A stretch of DNA of 64,000 bases, from assembly GCF_001308015.1 (NCBI RefSeq), contig NZ_LGYH01000001.1, positions 248,001 through 312,000 of the forward strand. Reading direction: 5' to 3'. The notes below the pieces were generated by a model that worked only from the letters and a program-made list of their open reading frames with translations, did no database searches and had not been told where the DNA came from. This document shows, in pieces, positions 24,682 through 33,740 of the stretch. The translations under genes and the position numbers were made by a program. Position 1 is the stretch's first letter. Every line of letters begins with the position of its first letter. Source of the stretch: Neisseria sp. 83E34 (lineage in GTDB: Bacteria > Pseudomonadota > Gammaproteobacteria > Burkholderiales > Neisseriaceae).

Positions 24682-25368
24682 ATGTCTGATCTAACTTTTG
24701 CCCAAGCAGTGGATAATCTGTGGGGCATGAAATCCGAGATATTGAAAGCCACTTGGGAAACCTGCATCATGATGGGCATTTCCGTTCCGGTTTCCGTATT
24801 TTTCGGCACACTGCTCGGCATCGGCATGTTTGCTACCGGTAACCACATGCTCTTTTATAACCGCACGGCCAATAAAGTTTTGGATAATGTGATTAACCTG
24901 ATTCGTGCGTTTCCTTTTGTGATTTTGATGGTGGCAATGGGGCCGTTGACCTTGTTGGTGATTGGTAAAAGTATAGGCCCGTATGCCGCTTCTTTGATTT
25001 TATCCGTGTCCGGCATGTTTTATTTTGCCCGCTTGGTGGAGCAGAATCTGCGTGAAGTGCCACGCGGTATTATAGAAGCGGCAACCAGCATGGGCGCATC
25101 GCCTACCGCCATTATTTTCAAAGTGTTGCTTTCCGAAGCACGATCAGGCATGGTGTTAAGCATTACCGTGCTGAGCATCGGTATTTTGTCGTACAGTGCG
25201 GCTGCCGGTATGATTGGCGGCGGCGGTTTGGGCGACCTGGCTGTTCGCTATGGTTATCACCGCTTTCAAACCGATATGATGGTATTTATCGTGGCCGTAT
25301 TGGTGTTGGCTGTGATTGTGATACAAAGTTTGGGTAATTTGATTGCCCGTAAACTGGATAAGCGCTGA
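24682..25368 (+). CDS. metI: methionine ABC transporter, permease
   Basis: A 228-residue inner-membrane permease with five to six membrane spans. The cytoplasmic EAA coupling loop reads REVPRGIIEAATSMGASP near residue 120. The ATG at 24682 follows GGGAGG with good spacing; a TTG at 24676 would overlap the metN stop. The gene is closed by a DUS hairpin although metQ follows, so metQ may have reduced readthrough or its own promoter. Confidence 0.93.
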   Translation: MSDLTFAQAVDNLWGMKSEILKATWETCIMMGISVPVSVFFGTLLGIGMFATGNHMLFYNRTANKVLDNVINLIRAFPFVILMVAMGPLTLLVIGKSIGPYAASLILSVSGMFYFARLVEQNLREVPRGIIEAATSMGASPTAIIFKVLLSEARSGMVLSITVLSIGILSYSAAAGMIGGGGLGDLAVRYGYHRFQTDMMVFIVAVLVLAVIVIQSLGNLIARKLDKR

Positions 25369-25376
25369 GAAATTGA

Positions 25377-25406
25377 ATGCCTGTCTGAAAATTTTCAGAC
25401 AGGCAT
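25377..25406. terminator. inverted DUS pair between metI and metQ
   Basis: Two exact copies in a hairpin nine bases after metI and 91 bases before metQ, inside what is functionally one transporter locus. Confidence 0.7.
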
Positions 25407-25496
25407 TATAGAAAATGTTGGTAAGCCATGGCTTGGCTATCGATACTGATATGAAACACCCCCTATTTAACACACTTACATTTTAAGGAGCTTGAT

Positions 25497-26423
25497 ATGC
25501 AACCTAACACATTGTTATTCAAAACCCTCTCAGCCGGTGTTATCGCCATTGCGCTGTCAGCATGCGGCGGTCAAAAAGATAATGCTGCTCCTGCCGCATC
25601 AGGTGCTTCTGCTGCGCAGGTCGGTGCTGAAAAAAGCAAAATCGTATTCGGTACTACTGCCGGTGATTTTGGCGATATGGTGCGCGAGCAAGTGAAACCT
25701 GCTTTGGAAAAGCAAGGTTATCAAGTTGAGTTGGTTGAGTTTACAGATTATGTGCGCCCCAACCAGGCTTTGGCACAAGGCGAGTTGGATATCAATGTGT
25801 TCCAGCACAAACCTTATCTTGATGATTTCAAAAAAGAACACAAATTGGATTTGGTAGAAGTTTTCCAAGTGCCGACTGCGCCTTTGGGTTTGTATCCCGG
25901 CAAATTGAAATCGTTGGATGAGGTAAAAGAGGGCAGCAGCGTTTCTGCGCCGAACGATCCTTCAAATTTTGCCCGTGTTTTGGTAATGTTGAATGAATTA
26001 GGCTGGATCAAGTTGAAAGACAACGTTGACCCGCTCACTGCATCGAAAAAAGACATCGCAGCCAACCCGAAAAATCTGCAAATCGTAGAGCTGGAAGCTG
26101 CGCAATTGCCGCGTAGCCGCCAAGATGTTGACTTTGCGGTCATTAACGGTAACTATGCAACCAGCTCAGGTATCAAGCTGACTGAAGCATTGTTCCAAGA
26201 GCCGAGCTACGCGTATGTAAACTGGTCTGCCGTGAAAACTGCCGATAAAGACAGCAAATGGTTGAAAGACGTGGAAGCTGTTTATAACTCTGAAGAGTTT
26301 AAGAAATATGCGCAAACCCGCTTTGCCGGTTACAAATACCCTGAATCATGGGGTCTGAATGCAGCACAAGGCGCGAAAGCAGAAGCGGCTTCAACCGTTG
26401 CCGCATCAGCAGCTTCTAAATAA
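25497..26423 (+). CDS. metQ: methionine-binding lipoprotein MetQ
   Basis: The substrate-binding protein of MetNI, 308 residues. The lipobox LSAC puts the lipidated cysteine at residue 23; its processing needs LspA and Lnt, both encoded in this window. The NlpA/MetQ domain shows VFGTTAGDFGDMV, FTDYVRPNQALAQGELDINVF, FQHKPYLDDF and AVINGNYA. Ala/Ser-rich spacers lie next to the lipid anchor and at the C-terminus. The meningococcal orthologue (GNA1946) is a surface-exposed lipoprotein. RBS AAGGAG. Confidence 0.94.
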   Translation: MQPNTLLFKTLSAGVIAIALSACGGQKDNAAPAASGASAAQVGAEKSKIVFGTTAGDFGDMVREQVKPALEKQGYQVELVEFTDYVRPNQALAQGELDINVFQHKPYLDDFKKEHKLDLVEVFQVPTAPLGLYPGKLKSLDEVKEGSSVSAPNDPSNFARVLVMLNELGWIKLKDNVDPLTASKKDIAANPKNLQIVELEAAQLPRSRQDVDFAVINGNYATSSGIKLTEALFQEPSYAYVNWSAVKTADKDSKWLKDVEAVYNSEEFKKYAQTRFAGYKYPESWGLNAAQGAKAEAASTVAASAASK

Positions 26424-26438
26424 AGCCGATTTGCAAGA

Positions 26439-26578
26439 TATAGTCAATCAACTTGCATAACAATAACGACGTCATATTCGGGTTTGAACCGAGTATCTTC
26501 CTAAAGTTATTGGAATTCAAGATACTCGGGTCAAGCCCGAGTATGACGGGTATGCTATTTTTAAGTTGGCTCGTTATA
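26439..26578. repeat. 140-bp MITE-like repeat, second family
   Basis: It starts TATAGTCAATCAACTTG, like the Correia-type termini, and ends AAGTTGGCTCGTTATA. The core has CGGGTTTGAACCGAGTATCT and the mirror GATACTCGGGTCAAGCCCGA. It sits between metQ and the DUS hairpin shared with rpoH. Confidence 0.72.
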
Positions 26579-26583
26579 TAAAA

Positions 26584-26613
26584 ATGCCTGTCTGAAAATT
26601 TTCAGACAGGCAT
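26584..26613. terminator. inverted DUS pair between metQ and rpoH
   Basis: A perfect palindrome followed by TTTTTTGA. The convergent metQ and rpoH share it. Confidence 0.78.
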
Positions 26614-26628
26614 TTTTTGATTATGCGC

Positions 26629-27495
26629 TTAAACCGCTTCGGCTTCCTCTGCCAAGAAACAGCGCAGTTTTTGCATGGCTTTGGCTTCGATCTGGCGGAT
26701 ACGTTCGGCAGATACACCGTATTCTGCGGCTAATTCGTGCAGGGTTAAGCCGCCGTCGTCTTGCAGCCAACGTGTTTCTACAATGCGGCGGCTGCGATCG
26801 TCAAGCTTGGCCAATGCGTTTTGCAAGCCTTCGGTTTGCAGGGTTTGGCTGGCTTTTAACTCGATTTGGCGGGTCGGTTCGCTATCGTTGTCGGCCAACC
26901 AGTCGATGGGAGCATAGCTGTCTTCATCATCGCTGTTGTCGGCCAGAATGCCGATATCGCGGCCGGTCATGCGTTGTTCCATTTCCATAACTTCGGAAAG
27001 TTTCACGCCCAGATCGTCTGCTATATCTTGAGCCTCTTTGGGAGAAAGAGCACTCAGGCTTTTGCGCATGCTGCGCAGATTGAAGAACAGTTTGCGTTGC
27101 GGCTTGGTGGTGGCTACACGAACCAAACGCCAGTTGCGCAGAATGAATTCGTGAATTTCTGCTTTAATCCAGTGTACGGCGAATGAAAACAGGCGTGCAC
27201 CGCGTGAAGGTTCGTAGCGTTTTACCGCTTTCATTAAGCCGATATTGCCTTCCTGAATTAGGTCGGCTTGGTTGAGGCCGTAGCCATCGTATCCGCGCGC
27301 AATCGATACAACCACGCGCAGGTGGGAAAGAATCAGTTTTTTGGCGGCTTCCAAGTCGCCTGCGATTTGACGCTCCGCCAAACGGGTTTCTTCCTCGGCG
27401 GAAAGCATAGGAATATTGTTAACGGTATGAATGTACTGCTCCAAACTGCCGTGACCGCTTGGTACGGGTAATGCAAAAGCGTGATTCATCGTCAT
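26629..27495 (-). CDS. rpoH: heat-shock sigma factor RpoH (sigma-32)
   Basis: This alternative sigma factor directs transcription of chaperone and protease genes. The 288-residue protein has region 1.2/2.1 starting PMLSAEEETRLAERQ, region 2 with DLIQEGNIGLMKAV and FAVHWIKAEIHEFI, the RpoH-box QRKLFFNLR that separates it from RpoD and RpoS, and region 4 ending LAAEYGVSAERIRQIEAKAM. Two Met codons at the start (27495 and 27489) are both possible. It is monocistronic; 27496-27711 upstream holds nothing else I can identify. Confidence 0.95.
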   Translation of the reverse strand: MTMNHAFALPVPSGHGSLEQYIHTVNNIPMLSAEEETRLAERQIAGDLEAAKKLILSHLRVVVSIARGYDGYGLNQADLIQEGNIGLMKAVKRYEPSRGARLFSFAVHWIKAEIHEFILRNWRLVRVATTKPQRKLFFNLRSMRKSLSALSPKEAQDIADDLGVKLSEVMEMEQRMTGRDIGILADNSDDEDSYAPIDWLADNDSEPTRQIELKASQTLQTEGLQNALAKLDDRSRRIVETRWLQDDGGLTLHELAAEYGVSAERIRQIEAKAMQKLRCFLAEEAEAV

Positions 27496-27711
27496 TGTAT
27501 GTCGTTTCCTTTTTCGTTGTTTTTATCGTTTGTGGCGAAGGGGCATTGTAACATTGTTGATTTGTTTCGTGTCAGTTTGCCCCGACACTTGTCTATGTTC
27601 TTATTAGACACAAATTTTGTGTTTGGTTTTATATTTAATAGGTAAAATTTTGTATTTTATAAAATTTGATTGTTTTTGAATATTTGAGTGTATTTGTCGG
27701 GATTGAACGTC

Positions 27712-27743
27712 ATGCCTGTCTGAAAGTGTTTTCAGACGGGCAC
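27712..27743. terminator. imperfect DUS hairpin after lnt
   Basis: One exact DUS faces an arm with two changes (TTCAGACGGGCA). It overlaps the region just past the lnt stop. Confidence 0.6.
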
Positions 27744-27747
27744 TGGT

Positions 27748-29292
27748 TTAGCTTCTGCGTTTGTAGCCTAAACCGAACAATATGGCGGCTGATAGGGTTA
27801 ATAAGCTGATTAGCGGCCATGAACTGCCGAGTTTCATATAAGGGGTTTCTCCGCTGTAACCCTGAATTTCGCCTTCCAATGTGGTAACGGTATCGGCAGG
27901 GGCGGATAGTGTGATGCGGCCTTTGGGATCGACAATGGCGGTGGCGCCGGTGTTGGTGGCGCGAACCATGTAGCGGCCGAGTTCCAGCGAGCGTGCTTGG
28001 GATTGTTGGAGGTGCTGGTACATGGCGTTGGATTTGCCGTACCAAGCGAGGTTGCTGGCGTTGGCGAGCAGGCTGGCTTGTTTGGCCGGGGCGATGAGTT
28101 TGTCGCCGAATCCGTCTTCATAACAAATATTAAAAGCGATTTTCTGGTTGCCCATAATCAGCGGCTGCTGGTTGTTGCCGCCACGTTTGAAGTCGGCCAG
28201 CGGCATGTTCATCATTTGGTAGAGCGGTTCAGTAATGGCGGGCAGGGGTTTGTATTCGCCGAAAGGGACGAGATGGTTTTTGGCATAATAAGGCAGGTCG
28301 TCGGGTTTGGCAGGATCGTAGGCCGACATATTGATGACGGCGTTTTCGTAATTGGTGCCGTTATCGGTAAATTGGGCTATGCCGATGGCCAAGGCGCTGC
28401 CGTTGGCTTTGGATTGTTCGGAAAAATAGCCGAGTATTTCAGGGGGAAGCTGTTGCCGCATCACGGTAAGCGCGGTTTCAGGCAGGATAACAATATCGGC
28501 GCGTGTGGCGGAAACCATGTCGAGATAACGCTGTATGGTCGGCAGCACTTGGGCTTCGTCCCATTTCAAGGTTTGCGGGATATTGCCTTGCGGCAGAGCA
28601 ACGGTGGCTTTACTGCCATCGGGCTGAGTGAATTCTATTTGGCGCAACAAACCGCCGGTAAGCAGCAGGGAGGCGAGGGCTGCGGCGCTGATGATGCGTT
28701 GTTTGGTTTGCCCGGGGTTGTCGATAATCAGCGCCAGCCAGGCTCCGGCAAAAGCTGTCGCGAGTGTAACCAAGTGTATGCCGCCAAGAGGAGCGAATCC
28801 GGCCAGCGGGCTGAAGTCGGCAATTTGCGAATAACCTAAAGCGCCCCAGCCGAAGCCGGTAAGCAAACGTTCTCGGGCGAATTCGGTAAGTGTCCAATAC
28901 ACGGGTAGGGCAATACCGGTTTTCAGAGGTCGGCTGAGTCGGGTTTTCTGCCACAGCCACACGGCCAGCATGGGAAACAGGGCCAGATAAGCGGGCAGTA
29001 GGAAGGTTAGTGGTATGGCATAAATATTGGGCAGGCCGGAAATATCGTGCAGGGCGGTGTGTATCCAGTAAAACTGGCAGACATAGGCAATCAGGCCGAA
29101 TAAATAAGCGCTGAGTGTTTGACGCTCGGGACGTAATTCAAGCAGGCGGATGAATGCGCCGAAAATGAGCGGCATCAGCCAGAAGTTGTAATAAGGTGCG
29201 AACGTAAACGGGGTGGCGGCGGCCAGAATAATCAGTAGCGGCCAGTAAACGGTAGGTTTTTGCCAGAGTGTGTCGAAACGGGAAAATGCCAT
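27748..29292 (-). CDS. lnt: apolipoprotein N-acyltransferase
   Basis: Lnt adds the third acyl chain to the N-terminal cysteine of lipoproteins on the periplasmic face of the inner membrane. The 514-residue protein has about six N-terminal membrane spans, then a nitrilase-like domain with the catalytic triad: Glu in ILPETALT, Lys in AKNHLVPFGEY and Cys in NICYEDGFG, plus a C-terminal span. In many proteobacteria corC and ybeY lie beside lnt; here they lie close by on the same strand, with only the 29398-30276 gene between. Confidence 0.95.
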   Translation of the reverse strand: MAFSRFDTLWQKPTVYWPLLIILAAATPFTFAPYYNFWLMPLIFGAFIRLLELRPERQTLSAYLFGLIAYVCQFYWIHTALHDISGLPNIYAIPLTFLLPAYLALFPMLAVWLWQKTRLSRPLKTGIALPVYWTLTEFARERLLTGFGWGALGYSQIADFSPLAGFAPLGGIHLVTLATAFAGAWLALIIDNPGQTKQRIISAAALASLLLTGGLLRQIEFTQPDGSKATVALPQGNIPQTLKWDEAQVLPTIQRYLDMVSATRADIVILPETALTVMRQQLPPEILGYFSEQSKANGSALAIGIAQFTDNGTNYENAVINMSAYDPAKPDDLPYYAKNHLVPFGEYKPLPAITEPLYQMMNMPLADFKRGGNNQQPLIMGNQKIAFNICYEDGFGDKLIAPAKQASLLANASNLAWYGKSNAMYQHLQQSQARSLELGRYMVRATNTGATAIVDPKGRITLSAPADTVTTLEGEIQGYSGETPYMKLGSSWPLISLLTLSAAILFGLGYKRRS

Positions 29293-29314
29293 AATTATAG
29301 ATAGTGTGTGAGTA

Positions 29315-29346
29315 ATGCCTGTCTGAAAAAGTGTTCAGACAGGCAT
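29315..29346. terminator. inverted DUS pair between the YedI-type gene and lnt
   Basis: Two exact copies in a hairpin, upstream of lnt and 52 bases past the stop of the 29398-30276 gene. Confidence 0.72.
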
Positions 29347-29397
29347 TATATAGTGATTTACTACATAGCCTAGCAATCCGCTGTTTTCTAGACGGAT

Positions 29398-30276
29398 TTA
29401 GTGTGCTTCTTTCTTGCCAAAGGCTTTTATCAGCGGCAGCACCACGGCGCATACGATAGAGCCGATAATTACGCCTATTACCAAGCTGGCAAGGCCGCCC
29501 ATCAAACCGTCGGCCCAGCCGCGCGCCTCGAGGAAGTGGTGAAGGCTGCCGACATAGTGCACAAAAATACCGCCGCCGACCAAGAACATGGCAATCGTGC
29601 CGGCCACGCTCAGAAAACGCATAAACCATGGCATAAAGCCGATAATGCCTTTGCCGACGGTGGCGGAAGCGCCGCCTTGCTGTATCATTTTCAAACCCAA
29701 ATCATCGGCTTTTACAATTGCGGCCACCAAGCCGTAAACAGCGATGGTAATGCCGATACCGATGGCGGAAAGGGAAATGATTTTCACGCTGAGCGGTGAT
29801 TGTGCCATCACGCCCAGAGCGATAATGATAATTTCGGCAGAAAGGATAAAATCGGTGCGGATGGCACCGCGGATTTTGTCTTTTTCGCTGGTCACTTCAT
29901 CGGGTTTTACACTATCGCCGGCAGGTGTTTCTTCATCTTTATGCAGAAATTTATGCAGCAGCTTCTCCACGCCTTCGAAGCACAGGTAAGCGCCGCCTAT
30001 CATCAGTAGCGGCACAATCAGCGAAGGTGCGAATACCGAGAGCAGCAACGCAACGGGAATCAGAATGGCTTTGTTGACCAGAGAACCTTTCGCTACCGCC
30101 CACACAATCGGCAATTCGCGGTCGGCGTGTACATCGGTAACTTGGTTGGCATTCAGTGCCAAATCGTCGCCAACCACGCCGGCGGTTTTTTTTGCTGCCA
30201 TTTTAGTCATTAGGGAAACGTCGTCGAGGATGGAAGCGATATCGTCGAGCAGGGTAAAGAGGGTGGAAAAAGCCAT
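29398..30276 (-). CDS. DUF808 (YedI-type) inner membrane protein
   Basis: A 292-residue protein of the DUF808/YedI family. The N-terminus FSTLFTLLDDIASILDDVS and the adjacent AAKKTAGVVGDDLALNA are the family signature. Several hydrophobic segments follow (KAILIPVALLLSVFAPSLIV, then LMIGGAYLCFEGVEK), and a C-terminal stretch with GLMGGLASLVIGVIIG. Its biochemical function is unknown. It lies on the minus strand between corC and lnt, separated from both by DUS hairpins, so it is probably a transcript of its own. Confidence 0.88.
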   Translation of the reverse strand: MAFSTLFTLLDDIASILDDVSLMTKMAAKKTAGVVGDDLALNANQVTDVHADRELPIVWAVAKGSLVNKAILIPVALLLSVFAPSLIVPLLMIGGAYLCFEGVEKLLHKFLHKDEETPAGDSVKPDEVTSEKDKIRGAIRTDFILSAEIIIIALGVMAQSPLSVKIISLSAIGIGITIAVYGLVAAIVKADDLGLKMIQQGGASATVGKGIIGFMPWFMRFLSVAGTIAMFLVGGGIFVHYVGSLHHFLEARGWADGLMGGLASLVIGVIIGSIVCAVVLPLIKAFGKKEAH

Positions 30277-30332
30277 TTTATTTGCCTTACTTGGGGTTGT
30301 GTGTTGGCTGCCTCAGCATTGTGTGTACTTCA

Positions 30333-30364
30333 ATGCCTGTCTGAAAGGCTGTTCAGACAGGCAT
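30333..30364. terminator. inverted DUS pair after corC
   Basis: Two exact copies in a hairpin 38 bases beyond the corC stop; it should end the ybeY-corC transcript. Confidence 0.74.
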
Positions 30365-30402
30365 TTCGGCTGTATCTGATGGCAGCATTGGTTAGGTTTT
30401 GA

Positions 30403-31233
30403 TTAATCTTCTTTTATTTGCACAGCCATTAATGTGTGCAGCCTGCGGTTGTCGGCGCGGGCTACGGTAAATTGCAGCTTGCCCAGCGTGACTTTTTCGC
30501 CGCGCACCGGCAAACGCCCCAACTCTTGGATAACCAAGCCGCCGATGGTGTCGGCTTCTTCGTCGTCATAGTCAGTGCCGAAATAGTCGTTGATGTCTTC
30601 CACTTCGGTAAAGGCGTTGATGCGCCAGCGGCCTTCGGATACGGGGAAGATGTTGTCGGCGCTGTCGTCTTCGTCGAATTCGTCTTCGATATCGCCGAGG
30701 ATTTCTTCAATTAGGTCTTCAAATGTAACCAAGCCGGATACGCCGCCGTATTCGTCGATGACCACGGCCATGTGGTTGCGCTGTTCGCGGAAGGCTTTGA
30801 GCAGCATGTTCAGCGGCATGCCTTCGGGCACGAACACGGCAGGGCGCAGAATGCTTTCTAAATTGAAATATTCGTTGCTGAACGCATATTTCAGCAGGTC
30901 TTTGGCATGCAGAATACCTAAAACATTGTCTTTGTCTTCGCTGATAACAGGAAAGCGGGAATGGGCGGTTTCGATAATGTAGGCTACGATGCGCTCCAGG
31001 CTGTCGCCCGATTTGATGACATTCATCTGGGCGCGCGTAATCATGGCGTCGCGCACTTCCAGCTCATTGAAATCCAATATTTTTTCGAGCCGTTGTAAGG
31101 TTTCGGCGTCGTATACTTTGCGCTCATGCGCCTGACGCAGGATATCGACAACTTCTTCAGCGGATTCTGGCGCATCGTTGGTGATGCGGTTGATGAGGCG
31201 TTCAAAAAAATTGGGCTTCGACGGGTCGTCCAT
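30403..31233 (-). CDS. corC: CorC/HlyC-type CBS-domain protein
   Basis: A 276-residue cytoplasmic protein with paired CBS domains (about residues 60-180, with RDAMITRAQMNVI, FPVISEDKDNVLGILHAKDL and MAVVIDEYGGVSGLVTFED) and a C-terminal CorC_HlyC domain (GRWRINAFTEVEDIN, then TIGGLVIQELGRLP). Members are annotated as Mg2+/Co2+ efflux factors or haemolysin-like proteins; the actual role is uncertain. It lacks the membrane DUF21 domain of longer paralogues. It starts right after ybeY, one base from its stop, so both form one operon. Confidence 0.9.
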   Translation of the reverse strand: MDDPSKPNFFERLINRITNDAPESAEEVVDILRQAHERKVYDAETLQRLEKILDFNELEVRDAMITRAQMNVIKSGDSLERIVAYIIETAHSRFPVISEDKDNVLGILHAKDLLKYAFSNEYFNLESILRPAVFVPEGMPLNMLLKAFREQRNHMAVVIDEYGGVSGLVTFEDLIEEILGDIEDEFDEDDSADNIFPVSEGRWRINAFTEVEDINDYFGTDYDDEEADTIGGLVIQELGRLPVRGEKVTLGKLQFTVARADNRRLHTLMAVQIKED

Positions 31234-31234
31234 G

Positions 31235-31750
31235 TCAAATTTCGTCCTGTTGGTAAGGGTTTGGGTATGCTAACTGATTTAACAGTTTGATTTCAAGTGA
31301 TTCCATAATTTCGGCTTCTTCTTCGGAAATATGGTCATAGCCCATCAAATGCAATGTGCCGTGTAGGGTAAGATGGGCGAAATGTGCTTCCAGCGTTTTG
31401 CCTTGTTCTGCGGCTTCTTTGGCAACGACTTGCGGGCAGATAACCAGGTCGCCGCTGAGAGTGTCGGGGTTTGGTGCGAACATGGCTTCTCCCTCGTCGA
31501 GTGCAAAACTGAGTACGTTGGTGGCGTAGTCTTTACCGCGGTAGTCGCGGTTGTAGGCGCGGGCATCTTCTTCATTGAGCAGAATCAGGCTGATTTCGGC
31601 GCGGCGGTATTCGTTTTTAAGGGCATGCCATATCCATTGCCGGAATTTATGTTCGGCAGGCAGCGGGGAAAAACCGGATTGGTCTTCAAAGTAGAAAGAT
31701 AGGCGGGTGTGTTGCAGTTTTAAAAAAGGGTAGCGTTTGGCTTGTTTCAT
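31235..31750 (-). CDS. ybeY: endoribonuclease YbeY
   Basis: YbeY is a zinc-dependent endoribonuclease for 16S rRNA 3' maturation and ribosome quality control. The 171-residue protein ends in the diagnostic metal site HLTLHGTLHLMGYDH, with three histidines. It also shows LNEEDARAYNRDYRGKDYAT and VLSFALDE. The link to corC, often seen next to ybeY and lnt, supports the call. A single minus-strand DUS (31774-31786) lies just upstream of its start. Confidence 0.94.
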   Translation of the reverse strand: MKQAKRYPFLKLQHTRLSFYFEDQSGFSPLPAEHKFRQWIWHALKNEYRRAEISLILLNEEDARAYNRDYRGKDYATNVLSFALDEGEAMFAPNPDTLSGDLVICPQVVAKEAAEQGKTLEAHFAHLTLHGTLHLMGYDHISEEEAEIMESLEIKLLNQLAYPNPYQQDEI

Positions 31751-31773
31751 TATTAAATATAGATTGAAATGTT

Positions 31774-31786
31774 TTCAGACAGGCAT
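31774..31786 (-). repeat. single DUS upstream of ybeY
   Basis: One exact copy 24 bases before the ybeY start, oriented along the minus strand. Confidence 0.8.
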
Positions 31787-31847
31787 TATAGCAATATCTC
31801 GGGTAGGGTAATGAGTCAATATGTGGTGCTCCGGGTTAATAAATGAC

Positions 31848-31877
31848 ATGCCTGTCTGAAAGATGTTCAGACAGGCA
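31848..31877. terminator. inverted DUS pair after serC
   Basis: Two exact copies in a hairpin 74 bases beyond the serC stop and 98 bases before ybeY. Confidence 0.72.
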
Positions 31878-31950
31878 TTGTGAAGCTTCTGAAGGGGGCT
31901 ATAAGCTTTCGGCTATGGCCTTTAATTTGGTATGGCAGTATGGTGGGGCC

Positions 31951-33054
31951 TTAACCGTAACGGCGTTGGAACTCAGCCATAAAGTCAACCAAGGCCGCCA
32001 CGCCTTCTAGCGGCATGGCATTGTAAATACTGGCGCGCATGCCGCCCACGCTCTTGTAGCCGCTCAAAAATTCCAAGCCTTGAAAAGAGGCCTCGAGGGC
32101 AAAGCGCTTATCCAAATCGGCATTGCCTGTTGAAAAGACCACATTCATTTTTGAGCGCGCATCCGGGTGGATATTATTGGTGTAGAAGCCGTCGCTGTTA
32201 TCAATGGCGGAATATAGGGTTTCTGCTTTTAAATCGTTTAAAGCTTCCATGTTTTTGAGGCCGCCTTGTGTTTGCAACCAGCGGAATGTTAATCCGGCGA
32301 TGTAAATCGGGTAAGTGGTGGGCGTGTTGTACATGCCTTGTTTGTTGATATGCGTTTTGTAGTTCCACACGTTCGGCACCCGGTTGGAGCAGCGCTCCAG
32401 CAAATCTTCGCGGATAATCGCCACCGTTACGCCCGCTGGGCCGATATTTTTCTGCGCGCCTGCATAAATTACACCGAAATCGGCCACATTGATTTTGCGC
32501 GAAAGAATTTCGCTCGACATATCGCAAACCAAAGGCGGCATGCCTGAGGCCAGCTTGGGCATGGTACGGTATTGCAGGCCGTTGGCGGTTTCGTTGCTCA
32601 CAAAATGTACAAAAGCCGAGCCTTCATCAATATCCCATTCTTCCACTTTCGGCAAAGCCGTGTAGCCGGATGGTTTGCCGTCTGCCGCCAGATGAATATC
32701 TACATCTGAGAGTTTGCCCATCTGGGAATGCGCTGTGGCCGACCAATTGCCCGTTACCACGGAATCCACACGTTTAAACCCATTGGCAAAGTTCATGACC
32801 ACCATATTGAATTGCGCATTAGCACCGCCTTGCAGAAACAGCACTTTATAGTTATCAGGAATCGCAAGCAGTTCGCGCAGATCCTGTTCGGCATGATGCA
32901 GGATGCTCATAAACATATCGGAGCGGTGGCTCATCGTCATGACCGACATGCCGGTGCCGTTGTAATCCAGCATCTCGTGTTGGGCGGTGCGTAGAACGGC
33001 TTCAGGCAGAGTGCCGGGACCGGAGGAGAAATTGTAGACGGTGCGGTTGGCCAT
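31951..33054 (-). CDS. serC: phosphoserine aminotransferase
   Basis: SerC is the PLP enzyme that makes phosphoserine from phosphohydroxypyruvate; it also acts in pyridoxine synthesis. SerB at 6322-7158 performs the next step to serine. The 367-residue protein starts TVYNFSSGPGTLPEAVL, contains the PLP lysine in YAGAQKNIGPAGVT, and ends GGMRASIYNAMPLEGV. The ATG at 33054 (MANRTVYN) follows AAGG and matches family starts; an open frame extends 28 codons upstream without support. Confidence 0.95.
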   Translation of the reverse strand: MANRTVYNFSSGPGTLPEAVLRTAQHEMLDYNGTGMSVMTMSHRSDMFMSILHHAEQDLRELLAIPDNYKVLFLQGGANAQFNMVVMNFANGFKRVDSVVTGNWSATAHSQMGKLSDVDIHLAADGKPSGYTALPKVEEWDIDEGSAFVHFVSNETANGLQYRTMPKLASGMPPLVCDMSSEILSRKINVADFGVIYAGAQKNIGPAGVTVAIIREDLLERCSNRVPNVWNYKTHINKQGMYNTPTTYPIYIAGLTFRWLQTQGGLKNMEALNDLKAETLYSAIDNSDGFYTNNIHPDARSKMNVVFSTGNADLDKRFALEASFQGLEFLSGYKSVGGMRASIYNAMPLEGVAALVDFMAEFQRRYG

Positions 33055-33146
33055 AGTGAAAACCTTATCTTGTTGGTATTTATAATGAAATTTGAAAATC
33101 AAGCTGTCAATTCTAGTCTCGGCGCACTCTTTTTGCAAGGATAATA

Positions 33147-33159
33147 ATGCCTGTCTGAA
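33147..33159 (+). repeat. single DUS between serC and rimP
   Basis: One exact copy ahead of the rimP promoter region. Confidence 0.8.
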
Positions 33160-33210
33160 ACCTAGATAAAGCGATTAAAACAAACACTTTTCTTTTATGA
33201 ATAAAAGGTT

Positions 33211-33216
33211 TATAAT
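33211..33216 (+). promoter_or_regulatory. -10 box of the rimP-nusA-infB operon
   Basis: A perfect TATAAT follows GGTT. The -35 position (TTTTCT at 33188) is weak. A start near 33223 would give a leader of about 60 bases. Confidence 0.5.
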
Positions 33217-33243
33217 CCACAAAATTTTTCAGTTATATGAAGA

Positions 33244-33270
33244 ATGGCCACAGGGCCATTTTTTGTTTTT
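33244..33270 (+). terminator. terminator-like hairpin in the rimP leader
   Basis: The stem AATGGCC/GGCCATT with the loop ACAG is followed by TTTTTTGTTTTT. It lies between the likely promoter and the rimP start, so it can stop transcription before the operon. Control by NusA level would make sense but is inference. Confidence 0.65.
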
Positions 33271-33283
33271 TACGGAGCGGAAT

Positions 33284-33715
33284 TTGGATATTCAAAGCAT
33301 TCTTGAGAAAACCCTGCCCGGCTTAGGCTATGAAGTGGTGGACTTCGAGCTGACTGCCCAAGGCACTTTGCGTGTATTTATTGATAAAGAAGGCGGCATC
33401 ACGGTAGAAGATTGCGCAACCGTGAGCAATCATCTGAGCCGCGTGTTTATGGTGGAAGACATCGACTATAAAAATCTGGAAATTTCCAGCCCGGGTCTTG
33501 ACCGCCCTCTGAAAAAAGCTGCCGATTTCGAGCGCTTTGCCGGAGAGCAGGCAAAAATCAAAACCCGCCTGCCGGTTGACGGCCAGAAAAACTTTATCGG
33601 ACGCATTGAGGGCTGCAAGGATGATATCGTGCGCATTTCTTTCGACGGTAAAACCGTTGAGTTGGCTCTATCCAATATCGACAAAGCCCGCCTGAAACCC
33701 GAATTCAAATTTTAA
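33284..33715 (+). CDS. rimP: ribosome maturation factor RimP
   Basis: RimP binds the 30S subunit and aids its maturation. The 143-residue protein starts at a TTG (33284) preceded by CGGAGCGG. Family proteins begin near [21 protein letters not shown], and the open frame upstream runs through the leader hairpin, so a longer start is unlikely. Conserved parts are [16 protein letters not shown] and [13 protein letters not shown], the hallmark of the family, followed by a C-terminal SH3-like domain. First gene of the rimP-nusA-infB operon. Confidence 0.93.
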   Translation: MDIQSILEKTLPGLGYEVVDFELTAQGTLRVFIDKEGGITVEDCATVSNHLSRVFMVEDIDYKNLEISSPGLDRPLKKAADFERFAGEQAKIKTRLPVDGQKNFIGRIEGCKDDIVRISFDGKTVELALSNIDKARLKPEFKF

Positions 33716-33740
33716 AATCAAATAAATCAGGAGTTTGACC

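Noticed and set aside
27997-28839. 280-codon open frame opposite lnt
   Set aside because: Antisense to the catalytic part of lnt, with no ribosome site or domain; a shadow frame.
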